A stretch of DNA of 7,018 nt from Alphaproteobacteria bacterium (GCA_016742295.1 JACVCA010000062.1:1-7018); one strand, 5' to 3'. Positions 1 through 6,822 are shown, counted from the first letter of the stretch. Numbers and translations are program-made. The notes: generated by a model from the sequence alone, not told the origin.

Positions 1-1
1 A

Positions 2-1369
2 ATACATAGTGCTGATGAGCTGAAGAGAGAAAATCTTGAAGGTGCCTGCCTTAATAGAATGAATGTTAGTGTAGGTTGGTTTGCAGAAGCTTTGATGCAA
101 CCAATTCTTGGTAATACTGGTAAGACTTATAGTAATGCTTTCTTGATCCTTGATGACTTTGATCGTATTATTGAAAGTAAAGATAAAACCTTAGTTAATA
201 GCTTTTGCTTAGATTATCTTGATCCTTCTAAGAAGTTTATTTCTTCTCATCCCTATTTCAAAGCTGATGTATACATTAGAGATCTAATCATAATCATTAC
301 GGCAAATAAAAAAATTCCTGCTGATCCTTTTTATGATGCCCTTAGAACAAGAATAAAAGAAATAAAGTTTCCAACCTTGTCACAAAGTACTAGAGAAGAT
401 ATTATTAATCAACGAACAATTCCTTCTTCGATAATGAAGCTTTACCATATACCCTCACATGTTAAGATAGTTTATCGGTCTCCTAATACTTTAGAGATTA
501 AATCTTCAGCTTATCCAAATTTTTCTAAATCTGTACAATTCAATATAGATACAATAAATTTAAGAAATATTGAAGAAGCTATTGATGCAACTGTGAATAA
601 ATCTTTAAAAGAATTTATTGGCCCCTCTAATAGTATTAGAAGAAATACTCTCATAGATAATTCAAATCAACAACCACCTTATAATGTTCGTCTAAATCGA
701 TATTCAGTAAGCTCTCCTATCAGAGTTAGCCCTCAAAGATTTGAGGGCTCTACTGCCGTCGTTAGAAGAAGTAATAGTAATATACCCCTCCAACCTAGGA
801 GGTTATCAAGCTTTGATAGTGCTACCACCTCTTGCTTTAATCAATCCTCAGAAAATATACGCTCACAGGTAAACTCTCCCCAACTAAGGTTGAGTAAAAT
901 TAGTTCTCTACTACCCTCAAATCCTGCTGATATACCTTCTTCTTCTAAACCTACCAGCCTCACACTATCTGGAGGTACATATACAATCACCAATCGTAAT
1001 ATTAATCCAGGAACATTATGCTACACTAATAAAGCATCGCGTAGTGGTCATTATACTCAGATCCTTGAAGAGAATAAGTACTATTATGAAAAGGCTTACG
1101 ATCAACAAAAATATGAAGTAGGAGGAGTATGGAGGGATACTATTTTGTGGGAAATTACTCCTGTTGAGGATGGTTACTATACAATCAAAAATCGGACTAT
1201 TACACCAGGAAATTTAAGTTATACAAATGAAGAATCTCGAAGTGGTCACTATGCCCAAATTCTTCAAGCGGGTAAGCACTTTTATGAAAAAGCTAACAGG
1301 AAACAAAAATATGAAAAGGATGGTAAATGGCGAAGCACTATTTTATGGTACGTTAAGAGAGTAGAATAA
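2..1369 (+). CDS. AAA+ ATPase (5'-partial) with disordered linker and two C-terminal 66-residue repeats
   Basis: The reading frame is open to the left edge: codons before the ATG at 59 (from position 2, reading IHSADELKRENLEGACLNR) contain no stop, so the ATG at 59 is probably internal and the gene starts outside the window. Residues below are numbered from that ATG. Seen: a Walker B-like hydrophobic strand ending in DD (AFLILDDFDRI, 27-37), a sensor-1-like strand with Asn (IIIITANKK, 77-85), and an arginine-finger-like segment DALRTRIKEIKFP (93-105, R96/R98). This order matches the second half of an AAA+ core. The GNTGKT at 18-23 is too close to Walker B and badly spaced to be the P-loop, which should lie upstream of the window. 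Residues about 190-304 are rich in Ser, Asn, Pro and Arg and look disordered. Residues 305-436 are two tandem repeats rich in Tyr and Trp. No signal peptide or membrane segment is seen in the visible part. Substrate and pathway are unknown; the repeats may be the target-binding end. Confidence 0.75.
   Translation: MHSADELKRENLEGACLNRMNVSVGWFAEALMQPILGNTGKTYSNAFLILDDFDRIIESKDKTLVNSFCLDYLDPSKKFISSHPYFKADVYIRDLIIIITANKKIPADPFYDALRTRIKEIKFPTLSQSTREDIINQRTIPSSIMKLYHIPSHVKIVYRSPNTLEIKSSAYPNFSKSVQFNIDTINLRNIEEAIDATVNKSLKEFIGPSNSIRRNTLIDNSNQQPPYNVRLNRYSVSSPIRVSPQRFEGSTAVVRRSNSNIPLQPRRLSSFDSATTSCFNQSSENIRSQVNSPQLRLSKISSLLPSNPADIPSSSKPTSLTLSGGTYTITNRNINPGTLCYTNKASRSGHYTQILEENKYYYEKAYDQQKYEVGGVWRDTILWEITPVEDGYYTIKNRTITPGNLSYTNEESRSGHYAQILQAGKHFYEKANRKQKYEKDGKWRSTILWYVKRVE
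728..749. repeat. Perfect 10-bp-arm palindrome inside the linker coding region
   Basis: AGCCCTCAAA (728-737) and TTTGAGGGCT (740-749) are exact reverse complements separated by 2 nt. The hairpin lies in the part of the AAA+ gene that encodes the low-complexity linker. No T-run follows on either strand, so it is not an intrinsic terminator. Confidence 0.7.
971..1366 (+). repeat. Two tandem 66-residue protein repeats at the C terminus of the AAA+ protein
   Basis: Residues 305-370 (971-1168) and 371-436 (1169-1366) align without gaps and share about 40 of 66 residues. Conserved blocks are YTI.NR, PG.L.YTN, SRSGHY.QIL, YEKA, QKYE and W+.TILW. The junction (ILWEITPVEDGYYTIKNR) resembles the strand-turn-strand pattern of ricin-type beta-trefoil lectin repeats. 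The unit length and two-fold rather than three-fold repetition do not fit a standard trefoil, so the fold is inferred only. The coding DNA has diverged clearly, so the duplication is not recent. Confidence 0.8.
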
Positions 1370-1410
1370 TTTTTAGAAATAATTAGTTGCCTGTTAAAAA
1401 GCCATTTTAG

Positions 1411-1421
1411 GGTATTGTCAA
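1411..1421 (+). repeat. IS6 element, left inverted repeat (transposase 3' side)
   Basis: GGTATTGTCAA, pairing with the right end at 2244-2254 with one T/C difference. Similarity beyond these 11 bases is weak. Confidence 0.75.
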
Positions 1422-1472
1422 CTTATCTGCTTTGGGATAAAAACTTTTCAAAATAGTCTTTTATTTCATTTT

Positions 1473-2183
1473 TTAGGCGCAATTCGGCTGGGATGTGATC
1501 TGACGCCAATGAGCAAAAGCTACTTTCAATTTTGATCGCCTTTCGTTTGCTGAAAGTTTATAGAGGCCAATTTTAAACCAGTTTCTCAAAACACCAAAGA
1601 CTGAAAGGAATAACTGAGCTTGAGGCGGGCTTTTAAAGTGACGCATCTGCTTTTCTCTTAACCTTGTCGGTTGATGAGAAACTTCTATACGATTATTCAG
1701 CCTTTTATGGCTTCTGTGCTCTGTTGTTTTCAATAGTTTCTTTCTGGCTGCTTTATAGCTTCTAAGCTTATCTGTAATTATGAGTCTTGGTACATACTGT
1801 AAGCTTTTTAAAAGCTTTTTAAAGAACCTAAGAGCTGCTTTTGCACTTCTGCGAGGTTGAACCAAAACATCAAGTTCATAGCCATCTTAATCAATGGCAC
1901 GCCACAGCCAATAAGATTTACCATTCATTCTGAGACATACCTCATCCAAATGCCATTTATCTCCTCTTTGAGGTTGGTGTTTCCTTAAATCAGAGGCATA
2001 AAGACAGCCAAACTTATAGACTCAGGCTCGAATGCTTTCATGACTAATATCAAGATCCCTATAGCTCAATGCCTGAGATGTATCTCTCAGACTGGCATTA
2101 AGCCGATAATAAATTCACACCGCATGTCCAATAATCTCTCTTGGAAAGCGATAACCCTTGTAAAGAGATGGCTGAAATTGCAT
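1473..2183 (-). pseudogene. IS6-family DDE transposase, broken by three nonsense codons
   Basis: The full reading frame starts at the ATG complementary to 2181-2183 (MQFQPSLYKGYRFPREIIGH), 8 nt after a good Shine-Dalgarno-like AAAGGAAG, and ends at TAA 1473-1475: 236 codons, a normal IS6 length. In-frame stops occur at codon 23 (TGA, 2115-2117), codon 54 (TGA, 2022-2024) and codon 99 (TAA, 1887-1889). From family pattern, they replace Trp (HAV-W-IYY), Trp (IRA-W-VYK) and probably Gln (AID-Q-DGY), each explicable by one transition. The catalytic triad is still readable: D80 (WHLDEV), D138 (IITDKLRSY) and E167 (NNRIEVSHQPTRLRE). The NNR.E.SHQPTR.RE block is typical of one IS6 subgroup common in alphaproteobacteria. 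There is no frameshift, so inactivation looks fairly recent. The intact 130-codon stretch at 1473-1865 contains only the C-terminal half and should not be functional alone. Confidence 0.9.
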
Positions 2184-2243
2184 GTTTAATCTTCCTTTAA
2201 TTTTTACTAGCAAATTACCAACTACTTCGCCTGCCTCAACTAC

Positions 2244-2254
2244 TTGACAGTACC
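2244..2254 (-). repeat. IS6 element, right inverted repeat (transposase 5' side)
   Basis: Reads GGTACTGTCAA on the minus strand. The sequence from here to the transposase start is clearly related to the start of the second element at 6856, which independently supports this boundary. Confidence 0.8.
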
Positions 2255-2418
2255 GGATGGAGTTTAAGGAAAAGGCGCTAAAGGAAAATAAGAGATAGAT
2301 CTTAAAAGGAGTCTTATATTTTACACTTAATGATAAAGGTTCGATGAGCCCTTAAGACAAGCAAGTTATCTCTTCTTGCTGAAATGTAGCGTATGTAGGG
2401 AAACATCACATCTAATAA
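2255..2418. other. Gap between the IS6 element and the 3' end of the STAND gene
   Basis: No convincing gene. A short inverted repeat (AGCAAG ... CTTGCT, 9-nt loop, about 2369-2389) lies downstream of the minus-strand STAND gene. It lacks a T-run, so at best it is a weak terminator. A 14-codon open stretch ending in TAG near 2300, just outside the IS end, could be the tail of an interrupted gene but is too short to support. Confidence 0.4.
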
Positions 2419-5400
2419 TTATTTACGCCACAAAGCTATTTTAGCTTGAATTCTAAAGAGATGTGGTGAATCTTTAGCAAAATGAGCTTTTACAATTTTT
2501 AAAGCTCGTTCTAAGTAATGGAATGATTTTTCTGTAGGAGATTGAGAGTAAGGTTTATTATTTTTTTCTGCGAGAGCTTTTTCTTGATATAAACTAGCAA
2601 GGGTTTCGAAACATATGTAACTTTCAGGAGAGTTATTTTGTTGGCATATTTTTAAAGCTCGATAAAGGTAATCCATTGCTTCTTCAAATTGTTTAGTCTT
2701 TAAATAAGTTTTTCCTATATTTCTTAACATTCTGGAAATTTTCATATGACTTTCAGGAAAATGTTTTTGATAAATTGTTAATGCCTCTAAAAATACGTGT
2801 CTAGCTTTATCATACTCATGTAATTTATAATGAAGTGACCCTAAATAATTGAGGGTACGTGCCTTAGCAAGTTGATTATGAGGGTAATATTTTGTACAAA
2901 TCGAAAAACTTTTATCAAGATAGCTCTTCGCTTTATTATATTGGCCTAACTGTGTGTAAATTCCTCCTAAATAAGCTGAGGTTCTAGCTATACCACGCTG
3001 ATTTTCTGGGTAACGCTTTTGAAATATTTGTAAGCTTCTATCAAATAAATCTCTCGCATTTTCATAATTACCTAAAGTATCATAAATTTTTCCCAGATAA
3101 ATAAGTTCTCGAGCAGTTTCTAAATGATCCAGAGGGAGGTACTCAAAGCATTTTTTAAGGGCTTGTTCGAGAAAATTTTTAGCCTGATCATAATTCCCAA
3201 CCTCAAAGTAGACGATACCTAAATATTTTAATATACGACTTCGACCTAGATGGTTTTCGGGAAGATAATTCTCATGAATAATTAACCCTCTACTTAGTAA
3301 GTCTCGTGCAATATTATATTGTTTTAATTTTCTATTTATGTTTCCTAAATATGAATATGTACATGCTAAATCTAAATGATTGTTAGGAAAATATCTTTTA
3401 TAAATTACTAGGCTTTCTTCAAGCAAAGTTTTAGCCTTATTGTAGTTTTCTAAGTTACGATAAACATTTCCTAATCCTCGTAATACTTCAGCTTTTGCCC
3501 TTAATTGATTAGGAAAAAATTTATTATAAATTAGCAGACTTTCTTCTAAACAATCTCTAGCCTTCTCATAATAACCTAAATCTCTATAAACATTTCCTAG
3601 ATATAATAAGGTTAAGGATATTCCCGAAAGATTCTTATTATAATCTTTTTTTAAATTAGTAAGGCATTCAGTTAAAAGATGTTTCGCTTTCATATTATAA
3701 CTTAAATGTAAATACATACCTCCTAATTCAACTTTTATATTATTTGTAATATTATTTGTTAATAAATTAACATGAGTCAAAAAGGTTTCAATATGCGGTA
3801 CTAAACATTTTATGATAGAAATGTCCTCTCCTTTATTGGCAGTACTTATAGCCTTTATAAGTGTATTAGAAATTCGTTGCTGTAAGCTGTAATTATAATT
3901 TAGATTCAATGTTTTTATAAGGTAGTTTAACAATATTTCTTGTGTACTACGGTGAATTGAAATATCTGAGGTTGATTGAAAAGAAGCAAAAAATTCATTC
4001 ATTATAAGTGAATATTTTTTTAAATTATAAATAAAATTATCAATTATTTCATCACTTTTATAAGTGGACAGTAAATCGCGTGGAATATTTTGAGAATCTA
4101 AAAGACTTATAAATAACAGCAGATCTCCAAAATCTTTATGTGTATCTTTAAGCTGTTTTAAGGATAAGGTAATGATACTATAGCGAGTTTTCGTATAGTC
4201 ACTCGCCTCTCTTAAAATATTCTCCTGTGTGCTTTCAAATTCCTTATTGTACTGTCTTAAATTTTCTAGATATTTTTCATAAGTAATATTGGTAGCCTTT
4301 ATATAATAAGCTGCAACTGAAACGTCTAAGGGGAAGGGGGGTATATCCTTTAAAAAATAATTCGCTTGCTTTCTTTGAAAAAGATTAAATTGGCTGTCAT
4401 TATTATTGCCCATAATCATAATGAACATATCTAGTTTTTGTTTTGGGGTTAATTCACCAATTTGGATCGCGTTATTAATATGATTATTGTTTTGAATATT
4501 GAGGTCTCTGGTAGTAACAATAACTTTCCCCCTGCCCCAAACTTTTGGATCAGAAGGGAAATACCTTTGAATATCACTAAATCTTTCAACATTATCATAA
4601 ATTAAAAACCAATTGGGTTGAGAATTTAATTTCTCTTTCAAAAGCAAAACAATTTTATTTATTCTTTCTATTGGCTCTTTAATGTCTTGCAGCTCTCTTA
4701 ATATCTTTTTATCTTCTTCTGTTTTAGAAAGTGCATAGGCAAGATTTTCAAAAGAACTAATAAGGCTTTCTTTGGTTTCAGCATTGATTTCCCAAACAAT
4801 CGATGCCTTTTGTGAATGGGCATATTGACGAGCAAGAGTTGTTTTCCCAGCTCCCCCAATTCCTACGATAGCTAGTGTCTGAATGCCCTCTTGTCTCTTT
4901 AGCTTCTCTTCAATTTGTGTCATCAGTTCCGGACGTTTAAAAAGGGCCTTATCTGCCGGGAGAGGTAAGTCTGATCGAACAGAAAGATGAACTGGAGATT
5001 TATGGTTTTGGGCCTTATTGGGGGGAGAAGGCGGGGGCACCTTATTGCTACTCAAAGTCAAGAATAAGGCACATAGAGCACAGAAGCCTCCAATGGCACT
5101 TATCAATAGCCAAGTTTTTCTCTTCTGCCAGAGTTTTGTAAGATTATAGAGGCTTTCCTTTTCTGAAACATCGGTTACGTCTGACCACATTTGAGAGGGA
5201 AGATTTTCAAATGATCCTGCTATTATTTGATATTGCCTTTTAAACTCTGCAATTAACTTATCAAGATTAAGATCTGATAAGACTCGTTTTAAGATTTCAA
5301 GGACTATAAAGTAATGGTTTGCGACCTCACCGCAATCAATATAGTCAATGTCCGAGATGTCTTGCGGAATGCCTATAGAAGTATCTTGATCTTCTAAAAG

Positions 5401-6039
5401 GAAGATAACCGCTCCCGGATTTTGTTTAGCTCTTTGGGTAAGTTGAGCCATTTCTAATTTTGCTTTGCTGTCACGAGTCTGACGTTGGTTTATAGACGTT
5501 TCAGATAGAGGATAGATAACACAATTGACTATCTTAGATTCTAGCTTAGAGATGAGTTGACCTATAGATTTACAAGTCTCTCTTGTTTCAAAGATAAGTT
5601 TGACGCCTACAAGCTTAAAAGATTGTTCGAGCTTATGATGGAAAGGGAGCTTATGTCCATTCTCAGGTTCATACATAAGTACATTCAAAGGCGTACCCTT
5701 AGCTCTCAGAGCCAAAATTTCTTGCAGCCGTTGTTTAAAGGTAACCTCAACTAATAAGTTTACATAGTGGTTTTTGATCTCAGAAAATTTACCTGATTTC
5801 TCAATAAAGTCTCTTATGCTTTCTCGAGAGTTACACTCTAGTTTCCGCATAATGTTGTATTTATGCGTTTCAACAGTCTTTTCTTCAATGGCTAAGAATG
5901 TGCCTATCGCTTTTGATGATCTTCCGCTTATAAGACAAGCGATAATATCTATTTCACGGGCCGTAAACTTTAATCCATTTATGGTTGTTAAAGTCTTTAT
6001 GGGAATATCTGGCGGGAAAGTGATTTTATTGGTTTGCAT
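2419..6039 (-). CDS. LuxR-type HTH / membrane segment / NB-ARC / TPR STAND protein
   Basis: A 1206-residue protein. Residues 22-84 form a LuxR/GerE-type HTH: FTARE at 25-29, SSKAIGTFLAIEEKTVETHK at 41-60, then IMRKL. Residues about 117-255 alternate hydrophobic strands and helices like a five-stranded receiver-type fold, without receiver catalytic residues. Residues 309-329 are hydrophobic (LLISAIGGFCALCALFLTL), preceded by KRK and followed by a Pro-rich hinge. NB-ARC spans about 366-705: P-loop GIGGAGKTT (393-401), Walker B FLIYDN (478-483), KVIVTTRD (505-512), PPFPLD (567-572) and an MHD-like IHRSTQ (695-700). Nine TPR units follow (767-1144) plus a degenerate last one. STAND proteins use NTP binding to switch between off and on states, with the TPRs usually sensing a ligand; here the N-terminal HTH suggests transcriptional output. 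The start is fixed by an in-frame TGA 12 nt upstream, with no better start between; no strong Shine-Dalgarno is seen. It is divergent from the secreted-protein gene. Ligand and target genes are unknown. Confidence 0.9.
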   Translation of the reverse strand: MQTNKITFPPDIPIKTLTTINGLKFTAREIDIIACLISGRSSKAIGTFLAIEEKTVETHKYNIMRKLECNSRESIRDFIEKSGKFSEIKNHYVNLLVEVTFKQRLQEILALRAKGTPLNVLMYEPENGHKLPFHHKLEQSFKLVGVKLIFETRETCKSIGQLISKLESKIVNCVIYPLSETSINQRQTRDSKAKLEMAQLTQRAKQNPGAVIFLLEDQDTSIGIPQDISDIDYIDCGEVANHYFIVLEILKRVLSDLNLDKLIAEFKRQYQIIAGSFENLPSQMWSDVTDVSEKESLYNLTKLWQKRKTWLLISAIGGFCALCALFLTLSSNKVPPPSPPNKAQNHKSPVHLSVRSDLPLPADKALFKRPELMTQIEEKLKRQEGIQTLAIVGIGGAGKTTLARQYAHSQKASIVWEINAETKESLISSFENLAYALSKTEEDKKILRELQDIKEPIERINKIVLLLKEKLNSQPNWFLIYDNVERFSDIQRYFPSDPKVWGRGKVIVTTRDLNIQNNNHINNAIQIGELTPKQKLDMFIMIMGNNNDSQFNLFQRKQANYFLKDIPPFPLDVSVAAYYIKATNITYEKYLENLRQYNKEFESTQENILREASDYTKTRYSIITLSLKQLKDTHKDFGDLLLFISLLDSQNIPRDLLSTYKSDEIIDNFIYNLKKYSLIMNEFFASFQSTSDISIHRSTQEILLNYLIKTLNLNYNYSLQQRISNTLIKAISTANKGEDISIIKCLVPHIETFLTHVNLLTNNITNNIKVELGGMYLHLSYNMKAKHLLTECLTNLKKDYNKNLSGISLTLLYLGNVYRDLGYYEKARDCLEESLLIYNKFFPNQLRAKAEVLRGLGNVYRNLENYNKAKTLLEESLVIYKRYFPNNHLDLACTYSYLGNINRKLKQYNIARDLLSRGLIIHENYLPENHLGRSRILKYLGIVYFEVGNYDQAKNFLEQALKKCFEYLPLDHLETARELIYLGKIYDTLGNYENARDLFDRSLQIFQKRYPENQRGIARTSAYLGGIYTQLGQYNKAKSYLDKSFSICTKYYPHNQLAKARTLNYLGSLHYKLHEYDKARHVFLEALTIYQKHFPESHMKISRMLRNIGKTYLKTKQFEEAMDYLYRALKICQQNNSPESYICFETLASLYQEKALAEKNNKPYSQSPTEKSFHYLERALKIVKAHFAKDSPHLFRIQAKIALWRK
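2608..3741 (-). repeat. Nine TPR units in exact 42-residue (126-bp) register
   Basis: The conserved Gly of the YLG..Y..LG.Y..A+ motif falls at residues 773, 815, 857, 899, 941, 983, 1025, 1067 and 1109, always 42 apart. Most units end in a FP.N/YP.N-type loop (for example PNNHLD, PENHLG, PENQRG). This is the TPR_10/TPR_12-like class found in kinesin-light-chain-type and NB-ARC-TPR proteins. The absence of any indel between units suggests growth by whole-unit duplication under strong structural constraint. Confidence 0.9.
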
Positions 6040-6101
6040 GATTAAGTAGACTCATTTTCATTGGTCATAATAATCTTTTTGCCTAAGTTCTATATCCATT
6101 A

Positions 6102-6171
6102 AAGGCTATTTCTCATGCCTAATTTGATTCATCAAGAATATTTAGACAAGTTATTTTTACCAAATAGCCTT
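6102..6171. repeat. 10-bp inverted repeat with 50-nt spacer upstream of the STAND gene
   Basis: AAGGCTATTT (6102-6111) and AAATAGCCTT (6162-6171) are exact reverse complements. They lie 63-132 bp upstream of the STAND start codon. They could close a long stem in the leader RNA or be paired operator half-sites. Chance occurrence in AT-rich DNA is possible. Confidence 0.4.
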
Positions 6172-6294
6172 CTAAGTACTTTCCCCTTAGGGATCATCCT
6201 TACAGCTATTACTCGGATAGTTTAATCCACGCCATTTGAATAAGTTGAAGGTGTTACTGGGTAGATTACCTCCTCTATAAAGTGATTCCCCCAG

Positions 6295-6330
6295 AAACAA
6301 AAATGAGAAGATCAGGGTGATCCTCTCATT
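6295..6330 (-). terminator. Hairpin with U-tract on the minus strand; orphan terminator or attenuator
   Basis: The arms 6302-6314 and 6318-6330 (AATGAGAAGATCA / TGATCCTCTCATT) pair over 13 positions around a 3-nt loop. The one non-Watson-Crick position is A-C on the plus strand but a G-U wobble in minus-strand RNA. On the minus strand the stem runs straight into TTTTTGTTT. This favours a terminator for transcription heading towards the STAND gene. No minus-strand gene lies upstream of it in the window. On the plus strand there is no T-run after the stem. Confidence 0.55.
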
Positions 6331-6387
6331 AGAATCTTAAGAAAGGCTGCAACCTCTCTTTAAGCTTTAAACTGACACTTAACAAAT

Positions 6388-6391
6388 GGAG
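6388..6391 (+). promoter_or_regulatory. Ribosome binding site that places the start at 6398
   Basis: GGAG lies 6 nt before the ATG at 6398. An in-frame ATG at 6386 overlaps this GGAG and has no Shine-Dalgarno of its own, so 6398 is the better start. Confidence 0.7.
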
Positions 6392-6397
6392 AATACT

Positions 6398-6754
6398 ATG
6401 GAACAAAATAATAAACAAGCTCTAAAGAAACTTACTTATGGGGCCTTTTCTTTAATGTCAATATTGCTTTCTTCAAGCTTACTTGCAAGTTCAGCTGCTA
6501 TAAATGAAGAAGAAAATTATACAGATTCAAAAAGACGACAGAAAGTATTAGTTGCAATAGAGAATAATAGAAAGCGTAGGCATGAGGGGGGTACAGAGCA
6601 ACCTCAAGAGGACTTAACAACTAGCTTGATTGAGAATGCCAAAAAATTGAGAGAAAAGAAGGAAAGAGAATATTTAGAAACGAAAGAAAAACAACAGAGT
6701 TTAATTAAACAGCTTTGTGGTTTATTGGGAACTTTAGGTAGTCGATCAAACTGA
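6398..6754 (+). CDS. Small secreted, highly charged protein of unknown function
   Basis: 118 residues from the ATG at 6398 (an upstream in-frame ATG at 6386 would add four residues). The N terminus is a typical Sec signal peptide: Lys-containing n-region (KQALKKLTY), hydrophobic h-region (about residues 16-30, FSLMSILLSSSLLA) and a small-residue cleavage zone SSAA, likely cut at 33-34. The mature part of about 85 residues is rich in Lys, Arg and Glu, with a basic cluster NRKRRH (57-62). A probable long helix or coiled coil (about 75-105, ENAKKLREKKEREYLETKEK) follows. One Cys at 107 sits in a short hydrophobic tail (CGLLGTLG). No lipobox, and no family recognised. Predicted location is the periplasm or outside the cell. 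It is divergent from the STAND gene and followed by its own terminator, so it looks monocistronic. It could be a secreted host-interaction factor or a periplasmic protein; the sequence does not decide. Confidence 0.75.
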   Translation: MEQNNKQALKKLTYGAFSLMSILLSSSLLASSAAINEEENYTDSKRRQKVLVAIENNRKRRHEGGTEQPQEDLTTSLIENAKKLREKKEREYLETKEKQQSLIKQLCGLLGTLGSRSN

Positions 6755-6783
6755 ATAAAGGTTATAAAGTTCTCTGGTTAAAA

Positions 6784-6822
6784 GCGTGGGATATAATTCT
6801 AAAATTTATCCCACACTTTTTT
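6784..6822 (+). terminator. Intrinsic terminator of the secreted-protein gene
   Basis: GTGGGATA (6786-6793 is read as G-TGGGATA) pairs with TATCCCAC (6807-6814) around a 13-nt AT-rich loop, followed after ACAC by six T (6817-6822). It begins 30 nt after the TGA stop at 6752-6754. Confidence 0.8.

Larger units (their letters stand above)
1411..2254 (-). mobile_element. IS6-family insertion sequence, 844 bp, inactivated
   Basis: The outer ends are GGTATTGTCAA at 1411-1421 and the complement of GGTACTGTCAA at 2244-2254, which match at 10 of 11 positions. Between them is one minus-strand transposase of IS6-family size (236 codons). The length is typical of IS6-family elements. The 8 bases outside each end (CATTTTAG and GGATGGAG) do not match, so no target-site duplication is visible. 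It either formed by cointegration or recombination, or has lost the duplication. It separates the AAA+ gene from the STAND gene. Confidence 0.85.
6040..6397. promoter_or_regulatory. Divergent intergenic region between the STAND and secreted-protein genes
   Basis: These 358 bases should hold the promoters of both divergent genes. I see no convincing -35/-10 pair. A TATTAT box near 6066-6071 on the minus strand lies about 30 nt from the STAND start but has no good -35. The region holds a 10-bp inverted repeat (6102-6171) and a strong hairpin (6302-6330), described separately. No open frame of note is present on either strand. Confidence 0.5.

Noticed and set aside
110..130. GNTGKT in the AAA+ protein as a Walker A motif
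   Set aside because: The first Gly is not spaced as GxxxxGK[ST], and Walker B follows within about ten residues, which is too close; the true P-loop should be upstream of the window.
2022..2117. UGA read as Trp (genetic code change)
   Set aside because: The same transposase frame also has a TAA and uses TGG for Trp elsewhere, the second copy is frameshifted, and the STAND gene uses TGG for Trp without internal TGA.
2255..2302. Short open stretch MEFKEKALKENKR next to the IS end as the tail of an interrupted gene
   Set aside because: Only 13-14 codons, no matching front half on the other side of the IS element, and low-complexity composition.
2608..3741. CRISPR-like array from the regular 126-bp spacing
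   Set aside because: The periodicity comes from protein-coding TPR units with diverged DNA, not from identical repeats with unique spacers.
5557..6049. Plus-strand open frames of 65 and 91 codons (5557-5754 and 5774-6049)
   Set aside because: They lie entirely or almost entirely antisense to the HTH and receiver-like part of the STAND gene, match no family, and have no convincing ribosome binding site.
6046..6072. Eight-codon leader peptide (MTNENEST) ending just before the STAND start
   Set aside because: No Shine-Dalgarno, no run of regulatory codons, and such a short frame is expected by chance.
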